A stretch of 64,000 nucleotides of DNA, taken from positions 62,001 through 126,000 of the forward strand of contig NZ_BCWB01000038.1 in the NCBI RefSeq assembly GCF_001592045.1. The letters are read 5' to 3'. Position numbers and translations under genes: made by a program. The notes beneath the pieces were generated by a model. It had not been told where the DNA came from, did not search any database, and saw only the letters and a program-made list of their open reading frames with translations. Position 1 is the stretch's first letter; each line of letters opens with the position of its first letter. This DNA is from Thermobifida fusca NBRC 14071 = JCM 3263. Lineage in GTDB: Bacteria; Actinomycetota; Actinomycetes; Streptosporangiales; Streptosporangiaceae. Below are positions 10,703-18,400 of this stretch, in pieces.

Positions 10703-10906
10703 CTAGCGGGTGCGCTTGGTGGCCCTCCAGCCGAGCAGCGCCCCCACGAGAGCGCCGACAGCGAATCCGAGGAGGATGCTGAGGACGACACCCATCGCGG
10801 AGCCGCCGCTGAAGAGAAGTCCGAGCGACAGCACGCAGGCCGCGCCGGCAGCGACCCCCAGGATCACGGCAAGGGTCTGTGTGTTTTTGAGTTTCTGGTT
10901 GACCAT
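10703..10906 (-). CDS. small glycine-rich two-helix membrane protein (copy 1)
   Basis: A 67-residue protein starting MVNQKLKNTQTL at ATG 10906, with GGAGG seven bases upstream on its strand; the longer frame upstream lacks such a site. Two hydrophobic helices (about residues 10-32 and 38-58) are rich in Gly, Ala and Ser at small-residue spacing (VLGFAVGALVGALLGWRA), typical of glycine-zipper packing. It ends in a basic tail (RATKRTR). Two similar proteins follow in the same orientation. The function is unknown; a role in membrane integrity or a phage- or stress-related function is possible but not supported by motifs. Confidence 0.7.
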   Translation of the reverse strand: MVNQKLKNTQTLAVILGVAAGAACVLSLGLLFSGGSAMGVVLSILLGFAVGALVGALLGWRATKRTR

Positions 10907-11260
10907 GGTTGGCCTCCGCGGAGAAAGGATTCTCTGCTTTGACGGAGACGGTGGGCCACTGGTTCTTGCTGTGCAGCCCGAATCTCCGCAAACCGCGGGG
11001 CGACAAGGCCGCGCTCGGCGGCCGGAAGCCACGACGAGGGCAGGGCACGAGGCCCCGGCGCGCTCTTTCCTCGCTGAGAGGGCGGCTTACCCGCCTAGGG
11101 AAAGGCGTCGCGTGGGGAAGGCAGGGCCTCCGCCGCAGGGAACAGGAGACGGGGTGCGCCCGAGGGGAAGGTGCGACCAGGGCGCACCGGGAGGACACGC
11201 GCGGGTCGCTGCGACGCTGGGATGGGGGTCCTGCACGGGTGACGTGGTGGGGAACGTCAA

Positions 11261-11470
11261 TCAGTCTTGACGGGTCCGCTTGGCGTCTCTCCGGTCGAGG
11301 AGGAGCCCCACAATGAAGCCGATGAGGCATCCGAGAGGAATCGTGATGAGGGTTCCTGCTCCGAAGTAGTCGCCGAGGAACAGCAGCCCGACAGGAAGAC
11401 TGAAAGCGCCGCCGATCGCAGCCCCTAAGCCCAGGCCTAGAGCCCATTTGTTGCGGGTTTTCTCAGCCAT
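11261..11470 (-). CDS. small glycine-rich two-helix membrane protein (copy 2)
   Basis: A 69-residue protein starting MAEKTRNKWALG. Helix 1 (about residues 10-32) contains LGLGLGAAIGGAFSLPVGLLF and helix 2 (about 38-60) LITIPLGCLIGFIVGLLLD. The basic tail RRDAKRTRQD closely resembles the tail of copy 1 (RATKRTR). The glycine-zipper spacing is clear. The start has GGAGG-like sequence (GTGGAGGCTCGTC) upstream on its strand. The function is unknown. The 354 bases between copies 1 and 2 hold no convincing gene; I see only GC-rich sequence with short imperfect palindromes. Confidence 0.7.
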   Translation of the reverse strand: MAEKTRNKWALGLGLGAAIGGAFSLPVGLLFLGDYFGAGTLITIPLGCLIGFIVGLLLDRRDAKRTRQD

Positions 11471-11730
11471 GACGAGCCTCCACGGGTTCTGACCGTTTCT
11501 TGCACCGTGGTTTATTGCCGTGAGAAGCGGCGCACAACCGGTTCCTTCCCTTCGTTCTTGCCGACATGAACATCAGCAAAGGACCGGACCAGAACCCTCA
11601 GGGCAGGAACCGCGCCAAGGGCGGGCGTGGAGGCTTCCCCGCGCTCGCCTGCCGGGAGTGACATGGGGCACGAGGCATCGAACCGCGGGAGGCACGCGCA
11701 GCCCCGGTTTCCCCGGTGAACGAGCGGGTC

Positions 11731-11916
11731 TCACGTGTCGGTGCGGCGTCTGCCGTACAGCAGGCCGACAAGGAGCCCGGCCGCGGAGCCGACGACGAAG
11801 CCGATACCGATACCCAGCGGGATCGCATCGAACACCAAGCCGACCACGCTGCCGAGCGCAATCCCCATACCGGCTCCGATGCCTAGGCCGAGTGGAATCG
11901 ATTGTCGCAACTCCAT
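11731..11916 (-). CDS. small glycine-rich two-helix membrane protein (copy 3)
   Basis: A 61-residue protein starting MELRQSIPLGLGIG at ATG 11916, with GGGAGG about nine bases upstream on its strand. The two helices (about residues 7-28 and 32-54) carry repeated GxGxGxxxG spacing, and the tail is GRRRTDT. It shares its plan with the two genes downstream: a short polar N-terminus, two Gly/Ala/Ile helices and a basic tail. The function is unknown. All three may have arisen by duplication. Confidence 0.65.
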   Translation of the reverse strand: MELRQSIPLGLGIGAGMGIALGSVVGLVFDAIPLGIGIGFVVGSAAGLLVGLLYGRRRTDT

Positions 11917-12192
11917 CGTGTTTCTCCCTCCCGCAGCCCCTCCCCCTACCCCTCCGATGCCCGGGTATCGCGGAGAGTTCAGGCTCAACCGCGGAAAGCG
12001 GTGGAGAGGGATGTCACGTCTCTCAGGAAGGCGAGTGTCACCCGGTGGTGGCGGTCTGGACGTGGCGCAGGCGGGCTGCCGGACCTCGGCACCACCGGGG
12101 CGAGGCCCTCCGCCGCCAGAGCCGGGGCAGGCGAGGAGCGCCGCCTCACCCGCCTCGACCAGGTCTTTTCGGATGAGCCCTCCCATAGTGGA

Positions 12193-12209
12193 ATACCCCT
12201 GGGGGGTAT
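12193..12209. promoter_or_regulatory. CsoR-type copper operator
   Basis: ATACCCCTGGGGGGTAT is a near-perfect GC-core palindrome of the kind bound by CsoR copper sensors. It overlaps a likely -10 hexamer TATATT (12207-12212) upstream of copA, so apo-CsoR would block transcription and Cu(I) would release it. No csoR gene is in this window. Confidence 0.8.
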
Positions 12210-12255
12210 ATTGGTTGAGGGTAAGGGAGTGTCGGCAACATCGGAGAAACCGGCC

Positions 12256-12393
12256 ATGAGCGTGGTGCGCAGACTCGGAATCTACGGTTTGGTGCTCGTC
12301 GCCGTATTCGGGATCGCCTACGGGGTGGGCACGCTCACCCACGCGAACGCGGCGGAAAGCACGCCCGTGGCCGTGCAAGAGCAGGGGGACTGA
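12256..12393 (+). CDS. 45-residue membrane peptide preceding copA
   Basis: A small protein starting [19 protein letters not shown], with one hydrophobic helix (about residues 8-27) and a short acidic C-terminus. Its stop overlaps the copA start (TGATG), so it is translationally coupled. In many actinobacteria the gene before copA encodes a longer membrane protein beginning with the same kind of helix; this one appears reduced to the helix, but that comparison is from memory. It has no Cys or His metal ligands apart from one His in the helix-flanking THANA. Confidence 0.6.
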   Translation: MSVVRRLGIYGLVLVAVFGIAYGVGTLTHANAAESTPVAVQEQGD

Positions 12394-14651
12394 TGGGTGA
12401 GGAAGCCACACGGCGCCGCGACGCCGAACGGGTTGAACTCCTCATCGGCGGCATGACCTGCGCGTCGTGCGCCAACCGAGTGGAACGCAAACTCAACAAG
12501 CTCGCCGGGGTGCGGGCCAGCGTCAACTACGCCACTGAGAAAGCGTCAGTGGAGTTCGACAGCGGCGTCACCATCGACGACCTGATCACCACGGTCGAGA
12601 AAGCAGGCTACACGGCGGCCCTCCCTGCCCCGCCCCGCGCCGCCCAGGACACGGAAGACCAGGCCGCTGACCCGGTGGCAGCGCTGCGCACACGGCTGCT
12701 GGTCAGCGCGGTGCTGTCGATTCCGGTCATCGCCATGGCGATGATCCCGGCCCTGCAGTTCACCTACTGGCAGTGGGCGTCCCTCGTCCTGGCCGTTCCG
12801 GTGGTGGTGTGGGGTGCGCTGCCCTTCCACATCGCCGCGGTCAAAAACCTGAGGCTGGGGGAGGCCACCATGGACACGCTGGTGTCCATGGGCACGCTGG
12901 CGGCTTTCGCCTGGTCGCTGTATGCGCTGTTCTTCGGGGAAGCGGGCATGCCCGGCATGACGCACCCGTTCGAGTTCACCATCAGCCGCACCGACGGTTC
13001 TGCCGCCATCTACTTGGAGGTCGCGGCCGGGGTCACCACGTTCATCCTCGCCGGACGCTACTTCGAAGCTCGGGCTAAGCGGCGGGCCGGGGCCGCGCTG
13101 CGCGCCCTCCTGGAATTGGGCGCGAAAGAGGTCACGGTGGTGCGCGGCGGCCGGGAGACGCGGATCCCCGTGGAGCAGCTCGCCGTCGGTGACCGGTTCG
13201 TGGTGCGTCCCGGGGAGAAGATCGCCACGGACGGGGTTGTGGAGGAGGGCGCCTCCGCCGTGGACGCGAGCATGCTCACCGGTGAGTCCGTGCCCGTCGA
13301 AGTCGGGGTCGGCGACGCGGTGGTCGGCGCCACGGTCAACGTCGGCGGCCGGCTCGTGGTGCGCGCAACCCGCGTGGGCGCGGACACCCAGCTCGCGCAG
13401 ATGGCGAAGCTGGCGGAGGAGGCGCAGAGCGGCAAGGCCGAGGTGCAGCGGCTCGCCGACCGGATTTCCGGGGTGTTCGTGCCCGTGGTGATCGCGCTCG
13501 CGGTGGCCACGCTCGGGTTCTGGCTGGGGGCGGGCGGCCCGGTGGAGGCCGCGTTTACCGCTGCTGTCGCGGTGCTCATCATCGCCTGCCCGTGCGCGCT
13601 GGGCTTGGCCACTCCCACGGCGCTCCTGGTGGGCACGGGCCGTGGAGCCCAGCTCGGCATCCTCATCAAAGGCCCTGAAGTGTTGGAGAACACGCGCCGC
13701 GTGGACACGGTGGTGCTCGACAAGACCGGCACGGTCACCATGGGCACGATGGCGCTCGTCGACGTGGCCGCTGCCGACGGGGAGGACGCCGACGAGGTGC
13801 TGCGGCTAGCCGGGGCTGTGGAGCACGCCTCCGAGCACCCTATTGCGCGGGCGATCGCCCGGAGCGCCGCCGACCGGGTCGGGAATGTGCCGCCGGTGAC
13901 TGATTTCGCTGCCACCGCAGGGCTGGGGGTGCGGGGGGTAGTGGACGGCCGCACGGTCCTCGTGGGGAAGGCCGCCCTGCTCGCCCAGGAAGGCGTGGCC
14001 GTGCCGGAGGCGGTGGCGCGGAAGGCCGCACAGGCGGAAGCCGCAGGCCACACCGCGGTCCTGGCCGCCTGGGACGGGAAGGCTCGCGGGGTGCTTGTCG
14101 TCGCCGACACGGTGAAGCCCACGAGCGCCGAGGCCGTGGCCCAGTTGCGGCAGCTGGGGCTCACCCCGATTCTGCTCACCGGCGACAACGCGGCCGTGGC
14201 CCGCACGGTCGCCGAACAGGTCGGTATTGACGAGGTCATCGCCGAAGTGCTGCCCGCCGACAAGGTGGACGTGGTCAAACGGCTGCAGGACGAAGGCCGC
14301 GTGGTGGCGATGGTCGGTGACGGGGTGAACGATGCGGCCGCACTCGCCCAAGCCGATTTGGGGCTGGCGATGGGCACTGGCACGGATGCGGCGATCGAGG
14401 CCGCGGACCTCACCCTGGTCCGCGGGGATCTGCGGGTCGCCGCGGACGCGATCCGGCTGTCCCGCCGCACCCTGGCCACGATCAAAGGCAACCTGTTCTG
14501 GGCGTTCGCCTACAACGTGGCGGCGCTGCCGCTGGCCGCTGCCGGGCTGCTCAACCCGATGATTGCGGGCGCGGCCATGGCGTTCTCCAGCGTCTTCGTG
14601 GTCAGCAACAGTCTGCGGCTGCGGGGCTTCCGCCCCCATGCCGCGCCGTGA
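12393..14651 (+). CDS. copA: copper-translocating P1B-type ATPase
   Basis: A 752-residue Cu(I) exporter of the cytoplasmic membrane. An N-terminal HMA domain has GMTCASC (Cys23, Cys26). The membrane part carries the transport motif CPCALG. The actuator motif LTGESVPV, the phosphorylation site DKTGTVT, a HP dipeptide ([10 protein letters not shown]), the TGDN hinge and [10 protein letters not shown] are all intact. Full family length. It is coupled to the 45-residue peptide and lies behind a CsoR-type operator, so it should be induced by copper. Confidence 0.97.
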   Translation: MGEEATRRRDAERVELLIGGMTCASCANRVERKLNKLAGVRASVNYATEKASVEFDSGVTIDDLITTVEKAGYTAALPAPPRAAQDTEDQAADPVAALRTRLLVSAVLSIPVIAMAMIPALQFTYWQWASLVLAVPVVVWGALPFHIAAVKNLRLGEATMDTLVSMGTLAAFAWSLYALFFGEAGMPGMTHPFEFTISRTDGSAAIYLEVAAGVTTFILAGRYFEARAKRRAGAALRALLELGAKEVTVVRGGRETRIPVEQLAVGDRFVVRPGEKIATDGVVEEGASAVDASMLTGESVPVEVGVGDAVVGATVNVGGRLVVRATRVGADTQLAQMAKLAEEAQSGKAEVQRLADRISGVFVPVVIALAVATLGFWLGAGGPVEAAFTAAVAVLIIACPCALGLATPTALLVGTGRGAQLGILIKGPEVLENTRRVDTVVLDKTGTVTMGTMALVDVAAADGEDADEVLRLAGAVEHASEHPIARAIARSAADRVGNVPPVTDFAATAGLGVRGVVDGRTVLVGKAALLAQEGVAVPEAVARKAAQAEAAGHTAVLAAWDGKARGVLVVADTVKPTSAEAVAQLRQLGLTPILLTGDNAAVARTVAEQVGIDEVIAEVLPADKVDVVKRLQDEGRVVAMVGDGVNDAAALAQADLGLAMGTGTDAAIEAADLTLVRGDLRVAADAIRLSRRTLATIKGNLFWAFAYNVAALPLAAAGLLNPMIAGAAMAFSSVFVVSNSLRLRGFRPHAAP

Positions 14652-14672
14652 GCGCGCCACACGCTGCCGTCT

Positions 14673-14702
14673 GGGCGGTGCGGGCTGCTGCCCGCGCCGC
14701 CC
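14673..14702. terminator. bidirectional terminator hairpin after copA
   Basis: A 12-bp stem with one G.U pair (14673-14684 with 14691-14702) and a CTGCTG loop, between the convergent copA and kinase genes. Confidence 0.65.
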
Positions 14703-14746
14703 AACTGCTGTTGGGGGCCGTGTGCCCGCCCTCGTCCCGCCCCGGG

Positions 14747-15379
14747 TCAGGGCGTGGCGGTATGGCTGGTGATCCACTCTTGCACGGCGTGAGCGGTCTC
14801 CTCCACCGAGGCGTCGGTGGTGTCGAGCAGGGTCATCGGCGGGGTCATGGTCGCCGCGTTCTCCCGGATCCACGCCGCGTATTCCAGCATTTCCGCGATC
14901 CGCGGCTCGTCCCATTCCCGCCACGCCGGGCGGGCCCGCAGCCGGGCAGCGAGCACTTCGGGATCGCACATGAGGGACAGGTAGTGGATTTCGGAGAACA
15001 GGGCACGCTCCGGCAGCGGTTCGAACTCCGGGGGCACGACCGTGCCGCACAGCACGACGGGGCGGCCGTTCTGGTGGATCATGGCGGCCATACGCAGCCA
15101 CGTGGACCGGAACAGCCGGTGGTGGTGGGACGGGTCGCGGAGCCCGTCCACCCACAGCACGTCCTGTTCCACCACCACGTAGCGGTCGGACAGCCGTTCG
15201 GTGAGCAGCCGCCCCACCGTGGATTTTCCTGTGCCACTGGGCCCAGTCACCGCGAACAGGGGGAGGCGTCGGAACGGCCGCCGGTGCCCGCACTCGACAC
15301 AGTGGAGCACCGGCGGGTCTGCTTCCACGACGGGAGTGTCCGTGTACGCGTCGCAGCGCGCACAGATGAGGAGGTTCAC
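14747..15379 (-). CDS. zinc-ribbon/P-loop kinase-like protein
   Basis: A 210-residue protein. Residues 1-35 form a zinc ribbon (CxxC...CxxC: CARC and CVEC). They are followed by a P-loop domain with Walker A GPSGTGKST and a broad resemblance to nucleoside/nucleotide or gluconate kinases (WREWDEPRIAEMLEYAAWI near the lid region). It most likely phosphorylates a small molecule, but the substrate cannot be read. It starts nine bases after the zf-TFIIB-like gene and should be cotranscribed with it. Confidence 0.75.
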   Translation of the reverse strand: MNLLICARCDAYTDTPVVEADPPVLHCVECGHRRPFRRLPLFAVTGPSGTGKSTVGRLLTERLSDRYVVVEQDVLWVDGLRDPSHHHRLFRSTWLRMAAMIHQNGRPVVLCGTVVPPEFEPLPERALFSEIHYLSLMCDPEVLAARLRARPAWREWDEPRIAEMLEYAAWIRENAATMTPPMTLLDTTDASVEETAHAVQEWITSHTATP

Positions 15380-15388
15380 GGCTGCGGC

Positions 15389-15727
15389 CTAGTCGAACAA
15401 CTCCTCGAGGAAGCTTTTCCGGCGACGCTTGTAGCCATAGGGGCGTGGGGAGTCGGCGTAGTACGGTCGGGGAGAGTCGGGATAGTAGGGGCGCGGCGAG
15501 TCCGCATAGCCGTAGGAGTCTGGTCGGGCGTGGTACATGGGTGGTGGCGGTGCCCCGTGCGGTGGAGGCGGCGGGGGCGGGGCCGCGTAGTGACGCTGCT
15601 CAGCCGCCACGATTTGCTCCAACTCTCCGGCGTCGAGGAAGATGCCTCTGCACCGTTCACACTGGTCGATGTGGACACCCATACGGTCGAAGGTGCGCAT
15701 ACGGCCTTGGCACTTAGGACAAATCAC
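15389..15727 (-). CDS. zf-TFIIB domain protein with Tyr/Pro-rich tail
   Basis: A 112-residue protein. Residues 1-45 are a zf-TFIIB-type zinc finger: MICPKCQGRM, CERCRGIFLDAGELEQI. The next part is a proline tract and a tail built from near-repeats of ADSPRPYY (about residues 75-100), ending in a basic stretch KRRRKSFLEELFD. This architecture is widespread among small bacterial proteins of unknown function. It is the first gene of a two-gene operon with the P-loop kinase-like protein and diverges from the Ser/Thr kinase. Confidence 0.8.
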   Translation of the reverse strand: MICPKCQGRMRTFDRMGVHIDQCERCRGIFLDAGELEQIVAAEQRHYAAPPPPPPPHGAPPPPMYHARPDSYGYADSPRPYYPDSPRPYYADSPRPYGYKRRRKSFLEELFD

Positions 15728-15972
15728 AGTGCCATCGTATTCGGGGAAGGGTTGCCAGTGTCCCTAGCCGACGAGACACGCGCGGGCCGCCATTGGCCGT
15801 GTCGTTTTTCTCCCTAAAAGACCGCAGGTCATTCCGGGTTTCCGAAGGATTTGGACAGACAAGGCGACAGTCCCGCCTGTGGAAGGGGTTCACAAAGGGC
15901 TGAGCCTTCTAAAATTCCGGTTGGGGCGCCGCACCGGTAGGCCGCGCCAGCATCAGACCGAGGAAGCCGCCG

Positions 15973-17661
15973 ATGAGCAATGATTCCCCCCAACTCCCCG
16001 ATTTCCTCCTCGCTGGTCGGTATCGGCTGCACAGACTCATCGGCGCAGGAGGGATGGGACGTGTCTGGGAGGGTGTCGACGAACTCCTTGATCGGCCGGT
16101 AGCCATCAAGGAGTTGACGATCAATGAGCATCTGCCGCCGCAGGAGATCGAGATTCTGCGGGCCCGGATGCTGCGGGAGGCGCGTAGCGCCGCTCAGCTC
16201 AGCCACCCGTCGATCATCACCGTGTTCGACGTGGTGGAAAAGGACGGTTTTCCGTGGATTGTGATGGAGCTCGTCCACGGCAAGTCCTTGAGCGAGATCA
16301 TCAAACAGGAGGGGGCGATCAGCCCGGAGCGGGCCGCTAATCTCGGGCTTCAGGTGGCTGCGGCGCTGTCTGTGGCGCACCAGCGCGGGATCGTGCACCG
16401 CGACATCAAACCGGGGAACGTGCTTGTGGCCCGGGGGGACCGGGCGGTGCTCACCGACTTCGGTATCGCCTATTTGGAGGGCAGCAGCCGGCTGACTCGG
16501 ACGGGGAGCCTGCTGGGGTCGCCCAGTTATCTCGCGCCGGAGCAGGCGCGGGGCGAGCCTGCGAGCCCGGCAGCGGACATGTGGGCGCTGGGCACCACGT
16601 TGTATGCGGCGCTGCACGGGGCCCCGCCGTTCCAGCGCGCCACGCCGATGGCCACGCTCACCGCGGTGGTGGTGGACGAGGTGCCTCCGCCGGTGAAGGC
16701 GGGGCCGTTGCGGCCGCTGCTGGAACAGTTGCTCAACAAGGACCCGCAGAAGCGTCCCACGGTGCACGAGGTCGTGGAGGAGCTGCAGCGGGTGGTGATG
16801 AGCTTCCCGCCGCAGAGCAGTTCCGCGTCGTCCACGGGGACGCACACGCTGCAGGAGGAGGCCAGCCCGGCCCCTGCCGAGGTGAGCGTGGCGAAGCCGG
16901 CTGCGGACACGAGTGCGCTGCCGCTGTCCTCGCCTGCGGAGCCGGGGAAGCGGAACAGCACGCTGGCGACCGTCGGCCTGGTGGCGTTGGCGCTGTGCGT
17001 GGTGGTGGCGGTGATCACCGCCGTGGTGCTGTTCGTCCCTGCGGGCGGGAACAGTCGGGCGGACGGGGAGCAGCCGGCCGCGGAAACCTCGCAGAGCAGC
17101 GAGGAGACGGGGCAGGCGGAAGAGCCGGAGCCCACAACCTCCGCGGAGGCCGCCGAGCAGGGCGTCGGAGAAGACGACGAGGACAGCGAGGAGGAAGCGG
17201 AGGACGACGACTATTCGGGGCCTCCGCTGGTCCGGCACGAGGATCCCACTGGGTTCTCGTTGGACGTGCCGGAAGGATGGTCGGTGGACCGGCGGGGAAG
17301 CAGCGTGTTCTTCCGCAACCCCGAGGGCGGCTATCTGCAGGTGGACCAGACGGATTCGCCGAATCCCGACGCGAAAAAAGACTGGGAGGCCCAAGAGCGG
17401 GGCGCGGCTGGACGCTTTTCGAACTACTCCCTGATTGACATCAGATATTCCGACCACCCGTCGATGGAGCGTTATGTGACGGCGTCGGATTGGGAGTTCA
17501 CCTTCACGATCAACGGCCAGCGGATGCACGCGGTGAACCGGGGATTCCACACCGAGAAGAAGGGGTATGCGCTGTTCTTGGTGTATCCGGCGGACGGCTG
17601 GGAGGAGACGGGGGCGCCGCTGCTGGACCGGATGTCGGAGAGTTTCGAGCCTGCCGCGTAG
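15973..17661 (+). CDS. membrane Ser/Thr protein kinase (PknB-like)
   Basis: A 562-residue Hanks-type kinase. The kinase domain (about residues 12-275) has GAGGMGRVWEG, the catalytic Lys in VAIKEL, HRDIKPGNVL, the DFG segment DFGIAYLEG and the activation loop up to APEQA. A low-complexity linker precedes one membrane helix (about 330-355). Outside is a Ser/Glu/Asp-rich spacer and then a domain of about 140 residues (LVRHEDPTGFSLDVPEGW...) rather than PASTA repeats. That domain resembles lipoprotein-like sensor modules, so the ligand is unknown. It is a single gene followed by a hairpin. Confidence 0.93.
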   Translation: MSNDSPQLPDFLLAGRYRLHRLIGAGGMGRVWEGVDELLDRPVAIKELTINEHLPPQEIEILRARMLREARSAAQLSHPSIITVFDVVEKDGFPWIVMELVHGKSLSEIIKQEGAISPERAANLGLQVAAALSVAHQRGIVHRDIKPGNVLVARGDRAVLTDFGIAYLEGSSRLTRTGSLLGSPSYLAPEQARGEPASPAADMWALGTTLYAALHGAPPFQRATPMATLTAVVVDEVPPPVKAGPLRPLLEQLLNKDPQKRPTVHEVVEELQRVVMSFPPQSSSASSTGTHTLQEEASPAPAEVSVAKPAADTSALPLSSPAEPGKRNSTLATVGLVALALCVVVAVITAVVLFVPAGGNSRADGEQPAAETSQSSEETGQAEEPEPTTSAEAAEQGVGEDDEDSEEEAEDDDYSGPPLVRHEDPTGFSLDVPEGWSVDRRGSSVFFRNPEGGYLQVDQTDSPNPDAKKDWEAQERGAAGRFSNYSLIDIRYSDHPSMERYVTASDWEFTFTINGQRMHAVNRGFHTEKKGYALFLVYPADGWEETGAPLLDRMSESFEPAA

Positions 17662-17674
17662 TCGGGGAGTGGAG

Positions 17675-17693
17675 ACACCCGTGAGACGGGTGT
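17675..17693 (+). terminator. hairpin after the Ser/Thr kinase
   Basis: ACACCCGT (17675-17682) pairs with ACGGGTGT (17686-17693) around GAG, 14 bases after the stop. Confidence 0.65.
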
Positions 17694-17734
17694 GAGAAAT
17701 GTCCCCAGGCGGGGAAAGAAGAGGAAAAGAAGTG

Positions 17735-17942
17735 GGGGTCGGGGCGCCCGCACGCACCCCGACCCCAGGTGGCTCAAGTCTCCAGGCGAGCTCTCTTCAG
17801 GTGGCGAAGAGCCAGGGCGCCCGCACGCACCCCAACCCTTCCAGGGCTGGCTCAAGCCTTGGAGACGAGCCCTTCGGTGGTAGAGACCCAGGCGCCCGCA
17901 CGCACCTCGGTCTCTCTGGGAGTGGCTCGAGTGGGGTGAGCC
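17735..17942. repeat. three tandem structured repeats of about 74 bp
   Basis: The 16-base core GGCGCCCGCACGCACC recurs at 17743, 17816 and 17891 (spacing 73 and 75). Around each core the flanks form a stem: 17735-17744/17757-17766 (10 bp), 17809-17815/17847-17853 (7 bp) and 17882-17888/17909-17915 (7 bp). The stem sequences differ but pairing is kept. Each core is followed 28-33 bases later by GGCTC, which can pair with GAGC(C) at 17788-17791, 17867-17871 and 17938-17942. No coding potential is evident. The function is unknown. Confidence 0.8.
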
Positions 17943-17963
17943 ATCATCCAGTGAGGATCCGGT

Positions 17964-18092
17964 GACCGGTTCGGCCCTCCCGGGTAGGGCCGCCGGTCTG
18001 GGGGCTCACAGATCTCTTGCCGGGGGGAGGAACGGTGGCCACCCTGAGGATGGGAGGAGTGGAGGAAGGCAGCCACCGCCCAACAAGGGATC
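17964..18092. other. further structured non-coding sequence
   Basis: A two-level hairpin (GACCGG/CCGGTC at 17964-17969/17993-17998, enclosing GGCCCT/AGGGCC at 17973-17978/17986-17991) is followed by a long-range stem GATCTCTTG (18011-18019) with CAAGGGATC (18084-18092, one G.U). The latter encloses the palindrome GGTGGCCACC (18034-18043). I see no gene here. It may be a leader or a termination region; no known riboswitch was recognised. Confidence 0.5.
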
Positions 18093-18106
18093 TTCTCCTG
18101 ACCTTT

Positions 18107-18120
18107 TGGGAGCGCTCCCA
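18107..18120. promoter_or_regulatory. CelR operator (cellulase regulator box)
   Basis: TGGGAGCGCTCCCA is a perfect 14-bp palindrome identical to the site bound by the LacI-family cellulase regulator CelR of Thermobifida fusca (known from published work on cellulase promoters). A TATTAT hexamer lies at 18134-18139 downstream. No cellulase or glycosidase gene follows in this window. Confidence 0.85.
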
Positions 18121-18400
18121 AGCGGTCGATACCTATTATTTGTGGCACTCTTCATAGATGTCAATGGGTTCGGGGCAGGAAAGTTCATTCGTCTCGTTCT
18201 GGGGCTAAGAACAGGAAAAACGCTAATTGGACGTTCGCTGATGAAGATCTAAAAACCGGAAAAACTTCGCACTGTCGGTGGTGGTGTCCACGCCAGGAAA
18301 CCCGCCCCGGCGCCACCCGGCTAAAAAACCATCCCGCGCCTCCCCGCGATGACGGCCCCCGGCCCCGCTGACCACGCCACGGCGGGGTAGACGTGGACCC
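18121..18400. other. gene-free stretch after the CelR box
   Basis: About 280 bases, partly AT-rich (18180-18270), between the operator and the oxidoreductase. The only small frame starting after the TATTAT hexamer is 16 codons long (ATG 18157, MSMGSGQESS...), with no clear ribosome site. I see no remnant of a recognisable protein. Confidence 0.4.

Noticed and set aside
17735-17942. CRISPR array
   Set aside because: There are only three units; the conserved part is a short hairpin loop, spacers are structured and related, and no cas genes are present.
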